From contig CAJTUR010000038.1 in the NCBI GenBank assembly GCA_910579535.1, positions 1-10,606 on the forward strand: DNA of 10,606 bases, in the 5' to 3' direction. Below, piece after piece: positions 5,404 through 10,606 of the stretch (the first letter of the stretch is position 1; every line of letters begins with the position of its first letter). The notes beneath the pieces were generated by a model. That model ran no database searches. It worked only from the letters and a program-made list of their open reading frames with translations, and was not told the origin of the DNA. Both the position numbers and the translations under genes were made by a program. The DNA comes from an uncultured Bacilli bacterium. Its GTDB lineage: Bacteria; Bacillota_I; Bacilli_A; RF39; UBA660.

Positions 5404-5997
5404 ATGAACACAAAAAAAACCATTTTATTAGATGTAGATGAAGTTATTTGCTTTTCTGGCTATTTAGAAGCGGTTAATGAATTTTTAGATACCCATTATA
5501 TAATTGATGATTTTACGGATTATTATATTGATGTCACTGCTGTTCCAAAAGATAGATTTGAAGCGTTTCATCATTTCTTAGGAACTAGAAATTTATATCA
5601 AAATGCCGTCATCTTACCAGACGCGGTAGAAACCATAAAAAAGTTAAATGAAGTTTATGAAATTTATATTTGTTCGGCTTGTGTGAATCCCTTTAATATT
5701 CAGAATTCAGGAAAAGAGTTTTTAAATAAATACAATTTCTTAATTGACTTTTTACCATTTCTTGATCCTAATCATTTTATTTTTACCAGTGCTAAACATC
5801 TTTTTAAAGCCGACATTCAAATTGATGATCGTCTTCCAAATCTTGATAACGATGTGAAATTAAAAATTCTCTTCCCTTCTTATCACAATAAAGCAATTAG
5901 TGATGAAGAACTTAAAGGAAAAGGTGTTCTTCGTGCTGGAAAAGATTATAAAACAGGATGGAAAGAAATCGAAAAAATTCTTTTAGAAAGTCATTAA
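5404..5997 (+). CDS. 5'(3')-deoxyribonucleotidase-like HAD phosphatase (NT5C type)
   Basis: The 197-residue protein matches the NT5C family of HAD-superfamily nucleotidases, which remove phosphate from (deoxy)nucleoside monophosphates and help balance nucleotide pools in the cytosol. Visible motifs are the DxD pair D10/D12 in LLDVDEVICF, the motif-II serine S91 in YICSACVNP, K131 or K135 in SAKHLFKAD, and the acidic motif D141/D142 in QIDDRLPNL. The cap region is short, as in this family. Exact substrate is not shown by the sequence. ATG has GAGGAG 7 nt upstream. There is no room for a separate promoter between the tRNA-Leu terminator and the start, so expression probably relies on read-through from tRNA-Leu. 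Its stop codon overlaps that of the convergent S1-domain gene. Confidence 0.85.
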   Translation: MNTKKTILLDVDEVICFSGYLEAVNEFLDTHYIIDDFTDYYIDVTAVPKDRFEAFHHFLGTRNLYQNAVILPDAVETIKKLNEVYEIYICSACVNPFNIQNSGKEFLNKYNFLIDFLPFLDPNHFIFTSAKHLFKADIQIDDRLPNLDNDVKLKILFPSYHNKAISDEELKGKGVLRAGKDYKTGWKEIEKILLESH

Positions 5998-6350
5998 TTA
6001 TTTTTGGGATTGATTTCATCCATTTTTTCTCTAATCCAAATGGGTAATTTCATTTGTAACGGTTTAAAACCGTTTTTATTATCTTTTATTTTTCCATATC
6101 TTGGAACCAATTTATAATTTATATTCTTTATTGATAAATTCAATCGATCGTTTTCATCTACCCCTAATACTTCCACTAAAATATTTTCATCAATGGATAC
6201 AAAGTCTGAAATATTTTTTACAAAATAATTTGAAATTTCAGAAATATGAATAAGACCATTATGATTATCTAAAGTATTTACAAATATTCCATAATGGGTG
6301 ATGCCTACTACCTTTACTTCAATTATATCCCCTACTCTTATATTTATCAT
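5994..6350 (-). CDS. yugI: S1-domain RNA-binding protein, YugI/CvfD (general stress protein 13) type
   Basis: The 118-residue protein has one S1 domain at about residues 3-76 (RVGDIIEVKVVGITHYGIFVN, HNGLIHISEIS, VEVLGVDENDRLNLSIKNI) followed by a short basic tail, PRYGKIKDNKNGFKPLQMKLP. This size and layout fit the YugI/GSP13/CvfD family, which binds ribosomes or RNA and affects gene expression after transcription. The ribosomal S1 protein itself has several such domains, so it is excluded by length. ATG has AAGGAGG 5 nt upstream. It is divergent from the NifU-like gene across a 72-bp region, and it converges on the nucleotidase with its TAA sharing bases with the other gene's stop. Confidence 0.85.
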   Translation of the reverse strand: MINIRVGDIIEVKVVGITHYGIFVNTLDNHNGLIHISEISNYFVKNISDFVSIDENILVEVLGVDENDRLNLSIKNINYKLVPRYGKIKDNKNGFKPLQMKLPIWIREKMDEINPKNN

Positions 6351-6369
6351 GTATGCCTCCTTTTAGAGT

Positions 6370-6375
6370 ATTATA
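6370..6375 (-). promoter_or_regulatory. Extended -10 promoter of the S1-domain gene
   Basis: The minus strand reads TGGTATAAT, an extended -10 (TGnTATAAT), 19 nt ahead of the ATG. No good -35 is present, as is usual with extended -10 boxes. Confidence 0.65.
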
Positions 6376-6396
6376 CCATTTTATTTTAAATTCGTG

Positions 6397-6402
6397 TATA
6401 AT
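6397..6402 (+). promoter_or_regulatory. -10 box of the NifU-like gene
   Basis: TATAAT lies 20 nt before the ATG, with AGGTGA in between. The -35 region is poor. It is back-to-back with the promoter of the S1-domain gene. Confidence 0.55.
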
Positions 6403-6422
6403 AGCTATTAGGTGAATCATAA

Positions 6423-6647
6423 ATGGAAGAAAAAATTAAAAGTATTATAGAAGAATTACGACCTTATCTAAATATGGATGGAGGCGATATTGAATTTGTA
6501 AAATATGAAGATCATTACGTTTACGTTAAATTAAAGGGCCATTGTGTTGATTGTTTAGGACAAGATTTTACATTAAAAAATTATATTTTAAATATGCTTC
6601 AAAGTGAAGTAGAAGAAATTGAAGGAGTTATAAACGTAGATTTATGA
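6423..6647 (+). CDS. yutI: NifU C-terminal-domain Fe-S cluster scaffold (Nfu/YutI type)
   Basis: The 74-residue protein is a stand-alone NifU C-terminal domain, which carries or assembles iron-sulfur clusters for transfer to target enzymes in the cytosol. It shows the family pattern: an N-terminal helix IIEELRPYLNMDGGDIEFV, strands, then the CxxC ligand pair C41/C44 in GHCVDCLGQDFTL and the closing helix with VEEIEGVINVDL. The usual residues after the second cysteine (often P-S/M-S) are replaced by LGQDF. ATG has AGGTGA 7 nt upstream. Its TGA stop overlaps the last codons of the convergent YutH-like gene by 6 bp. In Bacillus subtilis yutI lies next to yutH, which supports both calls. Confidence 0.92.
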   Translation: MEEKIKSIIEELRPYLNMDGGDIEFVKYEDHYVYVKLKGHCVDCLGQDFTLKNYILNMLQSEVEEIEGVINVDL

Positions 6648-7565
6648 CTCTTTTATTAGCCATTCTATTGGATCAATTGGAGCAAAGCTATGCAAGAGTT
6701 GAAACATTTCTTTTAAAAAAATTTCATATTCCTCCACTTGATTGATAATTTTTAAAAGTTCTTTTTCTTCTTTTTTTCCTTCCATTACGTTTTCATAAAT
6801 ATCAAAATAAAAGGATGGATAAAGAAGTCTAGCGTATAAAAGCTGATAACCATAAAGACTTAATCTTTTATTTTTAAAATAAGCATTTATTTCTATTTTT
6901 AAATTTTCTTTCGATTCAAAAAATAAGGATTTAAAATAAGAGGCAATATCTCGAACTTCTAAATCAATAATATAGTTTAATGGATTAAAATAATCACAAC
7001 TTAGATTTGGAAAATTGATTCTTTTTCTTTGTAATGTTATTCTTTCACTTACTGTAGGTTGGTGTTTTTTTATGGTACTATTTATATAGCTAATGGCATT
7101 TTCTGCTAATCCACTATAATAGCTAAAGCTGTTTAAAATAATTGGTTTGTCTCTTCCTAATTCTCTTACTTGGTATTCAAAATAATCTATTTTTTTACTC
7201 CATAATTCAGCCCATTTGTTCCGATATAAAATGCTTTTTTTACTACTTATGACTAATTGATTATGAAATTTCATCATATCTAAAACATTGTATTCTTGAT
7301 TTTCTAAAGGCATTTCTAAAAGAACGTACTTTAGATTCTCTTCTATTGTGATGTAATTATTTTGCTTATTTAATATGAATAAACTTGTGGGAATATTTTT
7401 GGTGATTAATTCTTCATTTAATGAAAAAAGCTCAGAAAATTCATCTTCAGTTCTTTCAAACGGAAGAAATAAGTATTTTTTATTATTTTTAATAAATGTA
7501 CATTTTGAATTTTCTTCAATTATATTTTCATTAACATTGTAATATTTTTTTAATAATTCTTTCAT
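6642..7565 (-). CDS. yutH: YutH/CotS-like kinase-fold protein
   Basis: The 307-residue protein resembles the CotS/YsxE/YutH group, spore-coat-associated relatives of aminoglycoside phosphotransferases. The kinase-like C-terminal half includes PTVSERITL, then SCDYFNPLNYIIDLEVRDIASYFKSLF, where D191, N196 and D201 sit where the H-x-D-x4-N and metal-binding D motifs are expected; the usual histidine is a serine (S189). The N-lobe (about 20-90) shows alternating strands but no clear lysine motif. Phosphotransfer is therefore uncertain. The neighbouring YutI-like gene and nearby yutD match the B. subtilis yut region and are the best support. ATG at 7565 has only a weak AGTGAT upstream. It is preceded by the terminator of the repeat-protein gene. 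Whether this organism sporulates cannot be told from the window. Confidence 0.62.
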   Translation of the reverse strand: MKELLKKYYNVNENIIEENSKCTFIKNNKKYLFLPFERTEDEFSELFSLNEELITKNIPTSLFILNKQNNYITIEENLKYVLLEMPLENQEYNVLDMMKFHNQLVISSKKSILYRNKWAELWSKKIDYFEYQVRELGRDKPIILNSFSYYSGLAENAISYINSTIKKHQPTVSERITLQRKRINFPNLSCDYFNPLNYIIDLEVRDIASYFKSLFFESKENLKIEINAYFKNKRLSLYGYQLLYARLLYPSFYFDIYENVMEGKKEEKELLKIINQVEEYEIFLKEMFQLLHSFAPIDPIEWLIKES

Positions 7566-7579
7566 ATTATCACTACAAA

Positions 7580-7585
7580 ATTATA
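7580..7585 (-). promoter_or_regulatory. Possible -10 box for the yutH-like gene
   Basis: TATAAT on the minus strand, only 14 nt before the ATG. It would give a leader of some 7 nt. No -35 is visible, because the terminator of the upstream gene occupies that place. It is a weak call; read-through from upstream is the alternative. Confidence 0.3.
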
Positions 7586-7586
7586 T

Positions 7587-7615
7587 GAAAAAAGCTTAAG
7601 TTTTATACTTAAGCT
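7587..7615 (-). terminator. Intrinsic terminator overlapping the end of the repeat-protein gene
   Basis: On the minus strand AGCTTAAG (7608-7615), a 7-nt loop and CTTAAGCT (7593-7600) form a perfect 8-bp stem followed by a run of T. The first arm contains the last coding bases and the TAA stop (7611-7609) of the repeat-protein gene. Confidence 0.88.
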
Positions 7616-9198
7616 ACTCTTTGCAAACTAGGTCCATCTTGACTCATATTATTTTGTGCGTCAAATTTACCTTTTAGGATATCTCCATAATCTTTTGCTT
7701 CTTTTAAATGCTCTATCATTTGTTGTTTCATTTCTTCTAAAGTTGTAATGTATTCTTCATCTAATGCTTTAATTTTTTCTTGATGTTCTTGACTTATTTT
7801 TTTCATATTTTCAATAATTTGATTAGCATTTCCTAAGTAAGAGTCGGTTACAATCGACTTATTTTCTTCTGAAGTAGTGCTTACTTCTACAGTTGGAGTT
7901 TGCATTGTTGCTGGAGCTATTGATGATTCAGTTATGACACTACTTCCAACTTCTGGGCTAACATTTATTTGACTTGCTGTATTTATATTTGTTGGCATAA
8001 TTGGCTCTGGAAATGGTATTACATTTTCATTGCTATTTGATGATAGTGCTGGTTGCTCTATAACAGGAGTACTTGGTATTTCTGAAACGATTGGTGTTTC
8101 GTTTATAACACTAACTTCTGAATTAACACTTGGTTGACTATTTATGTTACTATCTGTTGACAAAATTGGTTCTGGGAATGGAATAATATTTTCATTGCCA
8201 TTTGATAGTTCAGGTTGCTCTATAACAGGAACACTTGGTATTTCTGAAACGATTGGCGTTTCATTTATAACACTATTTTCAACTTCTGGACTAACACTTG
8301 GTTGACTTATTGTATTTATATTTGTTGGCATAATTGGCTCTGGAAATGGTATAACATTTTCATTGCTATTTGATGATAGTGCTGGTTGCTCTATAACAGG
8401 AACACTTGGTATTTCTGAAACGATTGGTGTTTCGTTTATAACACTACTTGCAACTTCTGAATTAACACTTGATTGACTATTTATATTACTATCTGTTGAC
8501 AAAATTGGTTCTGGAAATGGTATAACATTTTCATTATTATTTGATGATGCTACAGGTTGTTCTATAACTGGAGTACTTGGTATTTCTGGAATAATGCCCA
8601 TCTCATTTCCTAAACTATACCCTTCTGTATTTAAATCATTATTAGAGTTGTCTACTACTGTTCCTTCCACTGGAATTGAAGCCATACTTGATATTTCTGT
8701 AATATCATTATTTGTTGTGTTTTCATCGACAATTTTCACTTCTTGAACATCGGCTGTTATTACGTTATCAGAAGTAATAGGTTGGATTTCATTTGCATTC
8801 ATAATTGGTGTTTCATTTCCTAATGGATTTCTTTCATATTCTAATAAATAGTTTTCATAGTTTTCAACTAAAGGCGTATAGTTTGCTGGTCTTAAATATA
8901 ATTCACGAGAAGGATCGGCTGTTACAGAAATTTCAGCTGGAACAGGACGATAATTTTCTTTTGCTTGACCATGCAAAGCTTTTACAAGTATTCCTTTACA
9001 TAAATCCCATTTTTCTGGTTCTACAACATTTTGATATCTTCCTTCTGGAGAGAGATAACTCACATGGGTACAATGATTACCATTTAACTCTTTATTCATA
9101 TCAAAAACCAGTGTATTTAATCCATCCACTTCAAAATGCGAAATGACTCTTCTTTCTTCTTTGCTTCCATCTGGAAAATTTAAAATTGTACTTGCCAT
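7609..9198 (-). CDS. Long cytosolic protein with four A-B-A-B repeats and a C-terminal coiled coil
   Basis: Not recognised as a named family. From the ATG at 9198 it has 529 residues. The N-terminal ~125 residues look like a folded domain (STILNFPDGSKEERRVISHF, LNTLVFDMNKEL, THVSYLSPEGRYQNVVEPEKW, ELYLRPANYTPL). A low-complexity S/N/P/E/V-rich middle follows, with four repeats of about 55 residues (roughly residues 198-420), each with PxxPVIEQP and ENVIPFPEPI cores. The C-terminal end (about 460-512) is a predicted coiled coil, NQIIENMKKISQEHQEKIKALDEEY and onward. No signal peptide, membrane helix or sorting motif is present, so it should be cytosolic. ATG 9198 was chosen because GCGAGG lies 7-8 nt upstream; the ATG at 9204 is too close. 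It has its own strong promoter and terminator, so it is a single-gene unit set between yutH-like and yutD genes. Confidence 0.82.
   Translation of the reverse strand: MASTILNFPDGSKEERRVISHFEVDGLNTLVFDMNKELNGNHCTHVSYLSPEGRYQNVVEPEKWDLCKGILVKALHGQAKENYRPVPAEISVTADPSRELYLRPANYTPLVENYENYLLEYERNPLGNETPIMNANEIQPITSDNVITADVQEVKIVDENTTNNDITEISSMASIPVEGTVVDNSNNDLNTEGYSLGNEMGIIPEIPSTPVIEQPVASSNNNENVIPFPEPILSTDSNINSQSSVNSEVASSVINETPIVSEIPSVPVIEQPALSSNSNENVIPFPEPIMPTNINTISQPSVSPEVENSVINETPIVSEIPSVPVIEQPELSNGNENIIPFPEPILSTDSNINSQPSVNSEVSVINETPIVSEIPSTPVIEQPALSSNSNENVIPFPEPIMPTNINTASQINVSPEVGSSVITESSIAPATMQTPTVEVSTTSEENKSIVTDSYLGNANQIIENMKKISQEHQEKIKALDEEYITTLEEMKQQMIEHLKEAKDYGDILKGKFDAQNNMSQDGPSLQRVA
7939..8607 (-). 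repeat. Four tandem in-frame coding repeats in A-B-A-B order
   Basis: The units cover roughly 8443-8607, 8272-8442, 8110-8271 and 7939-8109. Units 1 and 3 share PEPILSTDSNINSQ, and units 2 and 4 share PEPIMPTNINT, so alternate units are more alike than neighbours. The nucleotide sequence is also nearly identical between units 2 and 4, about 333 bp apart. This points to duplication of a two-unit block. The repeats lack unique spacers and are coding, so they are not a CRISPR array. Confidence 0.92.
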
Positions 9199-9224
9199 AT
9201 ACATACCTCGCTATTCTATAAATG

Positions 9225-9253
9225 ATTATAGCAAATAAAAAACTCTATTTCAA
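9225..9253 (-). promoter_or_regulatory. Promoter of the repeat-protein gene, embedded in the yutD terminator
   Basis: On the minus strand: -35 TTGAAA (9248-9253), a 17-nt gap and -10 TATAAT (9225-9230). The -35 box consists of the last sense codons of yutD and the loop of its terminator. The -10 box is 26 nt before the chosen ATG. Confidence 0.82.
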
Positions 9254-9260
9254 GAGTTTT
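9237..9260 (-). terminator. Intrinsic terminator overlapping the end of yutD
   Basis: On the minus strand AAAACTCT (9253-9260), a 6-nt loop TGAAAT and AGAGTTTT (9239-9246), continuing into T's. The first arm codes the last residues of YutD, and the TAG stop (9247-9245) lies across the loop and second arm. Confidence 0.78.
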
Positions 9261-9523
9261 GTAATCACAAAGTGTCTACATCCATAAGCACAATAATTTT
9301 TAATGTATTCTTCTATTTTTTGGTAATCGTTTATTGCTTTAAAATTCTTATTTTCTTTCTTATTAAAACCTTTTAAGCGCAATTTCCCATAGGCATAATC
9401 CCCTAAAACATAATCATATCCTAAAAAAAATTCTGTAAAACTTTCTTTTAAGTCGTTTTCATTATAGGCATCACGAACATTTTTTATTAATTTATATTTG
9501 GTGCCTAAAAGTTCAAATTCCAT
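9245..9523 (-). CDS. yutD: YutD family protein (DUF1027)
   Basis: The 92-residue protein matches the YutD/DUF1027 family, conserved in Bacilli and of unknown molecular function. Diagnostic stretches are NVRDAYNENDLKESFTEF, YDYVLGDYAYGKLRLKGF and the closing YCAYGCRHFVITKLLK, with the C-x-x-G-C-x-x-F-V pattern. It is soluble with no signal or membrane helix. Its ATG is 4 nt after the stop of the upstream tail-anchored-protein gene, and its ribosome site (TGAGGT) is made from the last codons of that gene, so the two are almost surely co-transcribed and translationally coupled. A terminator overlaps its 3' end. In Bacillus subtilis yutD lies near yutH and yutI, as here. It is slightly shorter than the usual family members. 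Confidence 0.88.
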   Translation of the reverse strand: MEFELLGTKYKLIKNVRDAYNENDLKESFTEFFLGYDYVLGDYAYGKLRLKGFNKKENKNFKAINDYQKIEEYIKNYCAYGCRHFVITKLLK

Positions 9524-9527
9524 TTTT

Positions 9528-10349
9528 TTACCTCAGAAATTGAATACCAAAAATTAAAGCCATCATTAAACCTGTTGCTACCATACTTAAAACTAATAAC
9601 AAATTTACGTATCCATTTCCTTTTTCAGTATTTCCATATTTTTTATAATAAAGAATCGCGCTTTCTAAACGCCTTTTTTTATCTTTGTCGTTATCTTTAA
9701 TATTAAAAAAGTGAAAGACTTTATTATTGATGTTTTGAATTTCAGCTTCTTTTTTATTCTGAATTTCTGGCAAATTGTATCCTGCTAACTGATAAGCTTC
9801 ATTACTTAATAAACTATCTTTAAATTCGCTGAAGTTATATGTATGATTAAGTTTAAACAATTCATTACTGTAATAATTTTTAATCTCATCGCTTTCTGGT
9901 GTATATTTTGAGTATAAAGCAAATTTAGAAGGATTTGCATCCTCTTTGGTATAGAGTAAATTTTTAAATTGTTGTATTTCATCGTCGCTAATTAAGACAT
10001 GGCTTTTCTTAAGCATAAACATGTCAATTAAACTTTTCTGAATACTTAAAAAATCTTGTTTTACAGCTAAAGTATCCATTGCATTTTTATAAAAATTTAA
10101 AAATCTTTCCTTAAATTCTAATAGGGCTACTTCATTTAATCCAAATTTCTTTAAGTTATCGTTAAAGTTTCTTTCGTTATTAGTTTTAAAAGGATTTAAA
10201 ATATCTAGCTCTCCATAAATTAGAATCAAAGCTCTTACCACAACACACTCAAAACTATCTAGTTCTGCTTCATTCATTCCTTCTTTACTTTTTATATATT
10301 TTCTAATTGCTGAATCTATTGCTTCATTTATGAATAGTTGTTCATTCAT
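9528..10349 (-). CDS. Tail-anchored membrane protein of unknown function
   Basis: Not recognised. The protein has 273 residues from the ATG at 10349. Almost all of it is a soluble, charged, helical domain (about 1-240; ALILIYGELDILNPF and KSLIDMFMLKKSHVLISDDEI are hydrophobic-helix stretches). It ends in a single transmembrane helix, VNLLLVLSMVATGLMMALIF, with only a few residues after it. This is a C-terminal anchor with the bulk in the cytoplasm. A basic stretch, KDKKRRLESAILYYKKYG, precedes the helix, in keeping with positive-inside orientation. The ATG at 10349 has AGGTGA 5 nt upstream; the GTG at 10358 lies within that site and is rejected. It forms an operon with yutD, 4 bp downstream. 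Confidence 0.78.
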   Translation of the reverse strand: MNEQLFINEAIDSAIRKYIKSKEGMNEAELDSFECVVVRALILIYGELDILNPFKTNNERNFNDNLKKFGLNEVALLEFKERFLNFYKNAMDTLAVKQDFLSIQKSLIDMFMLKKSHVLISDDEIQQFKNLLYTKEDANPSKFALYSKYTPESDEIKNYYSNELFKLNHTYNFSEFKDSLLSNEAYQLAGYNLPEIQNKKEAEIQNINNKVFHFFNIKDNDKDKKRRLESAILYYKKYGNTEKGNGYVNLLLVLSMVATGLMMALIFGIQFLR

Positions 10350-10367
10350 ATTCTTCACCTATAATAA

Positions 10368-10373
10368 ATTATA
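10368..10373 (-). promoter_or_regulatory. Extended -10 promoter of the tail-anchored gene / yutD operon
   Basis: The minus strand reads TGTTATAAT, an extended -10, 18 nt before the ATG. The -35 at 17 nt (TTCCTA) is weak. The -35 position overlaps the last codons of the remnant gene at the right edge. Confidence 0.6.
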
Positions 10374-10382
10374 ACACAGAGA

Positions 10383-10606
10383 TTAATTAATAGGAAGACT
10401 TAAAAGATTACTTTTTTTCTCAATACTTCCTCCAAAGTAAGTGGGAACAATACCTTGTATAATTTTAGAATAGATTAGAATATTGTATTCATGGTTGATT
10501 CTTTCTTCTTTAAAAGGAGCGATAAATTCATTATTAATAAAGCAATCAATACCCTACTTTGACAGTTTTATAAAACAAGCACTTTCTAAGCTAGACAAAA
10601 TCTAGT
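10383..10606 (-). pseudogene. 3' remnant of an unidentified gene with in-frame TAG codons
   Basis: On the minus strand a 56-codon stop-free stretch ends at TAA (10385-10383). It begins GIDCFINNEFIAPFKEE and ends FGGSIEKKSNLLSLPIN. It has protein-like composition and no usable ATG. The codon before it is TAG (10556-10554). The same frame upstream reads on as ILSSLESACFIKLSK, with another TAG at 10604-10602. The other two frames also contain stops there. Either this is a decayed gene whose 5' part is lost or broken, or the edge sequence contains errors. The protein family was not recognised. It sits just upstream of the tail-anchored gene in the same direction. Confidence 0.5.

Noticed and set aside
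6645..6647. Genetic code 4 (TGA = Trp), suggested by the Mollicute-like base composition
   Set aside because: TGA ends the NifU-like gene at the normal family length, and tryptophans are coded by TGG.
7939..8607. Regular repeats that could be taken for a CRISPR array
   Set aside because: The units are about 165 bp, in frame, without unique spacers, and are part of a coding gene.
8805..9146. Plus-strand open frame of 113 codons
   Set aside because: Antisense to the N-terminal domain of the repeat protein; it lacks a ribosome site and a promoter.
10554..10556. TAG read as an amino acid in the right-edge gene
   Set aside because: YutD ends with TAG right at its terminator, and no recoding tRNA is seen. 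Decay or error is simpler.

Overview
The window is strongly AT-rich DNA from a low-GC Firmicute of the Bacilli, possibly one of the reduced uncultured lineages. The evidence is classical AAGGAGG ribosome sites, TTGACA/TATAAT promoters, CCA-encoding tRNA genes, a YutD-family protein, a YutH-like kinase-fold protein and a YutI-like NifU-domain scaffold. TGG codes Trp and TGA ends the NifU-like gene, so the standard bacterial code applies and a TGA-reading Mollicute is unlikely. The species cannot be named from sequence alone.

Left part (1-4706), accessory and all on the minus strand: a gene fragment at the left edge; a membrane-anchored XRE regulator; an ABM-fold small protein; a stand-alone YhcG/DUF1016 PD-(D/E)XK nuclease-like protein with a GTG start; a non-coding, heavily structured 224-bp segment with 15-bp perfect terminal inverted repeats (2217-2440); a large serine recombinase; and a 91-aa protein of unknown function just upstream of the recombinase. 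This looks like part of an integrated element or island abutting the 3' end of a tRNA operon. The recombinase unit begins about 28 bp after the tRNA terminator.

Middle (4682-5387): a minus-strand tRNA operon in the order Ser(UGA), fMet(CAU), Asp(GUC), Phe(GAA), with a perfect-consensus promoter and an intrinsic terminator. Divergent from it is a plus-strand tRNA-Leu(UAA) with its own promoter and a strong terminator.

Right part (5404-10606), chromosomal backbone: a 5'(3')-deoxyribonucleotidase of the HAD family; an S1-domain YugI/CvfD-like RNA-binding protein; a NifU C-terminal-domain scaffold; a YutH-like protein; a long cytosolic protein with four ~56-residue repeats in an A-B-A-B arrangement; YutD; a tail-anchored protein of unknown function; and the 3' remnant of a gene with in-frame TAG codons at the right edge. 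The yutI/yutH/yutD grouping echoes the yut region of Bacillus subtilis. Packing is very tight: two convergent pairs overlap at their stop codons, two terminators overlap gene ends, and one promoter has its -35 box in the loop of the preceding terminator.

No complete known defence or mobile system is assembled here. The most interesting unexplained items are the structured 2217-2440 segment beside the recombinase, the small protein paired with the recombinase at the tRNA-operon boundary, and the A-B repeat protein.
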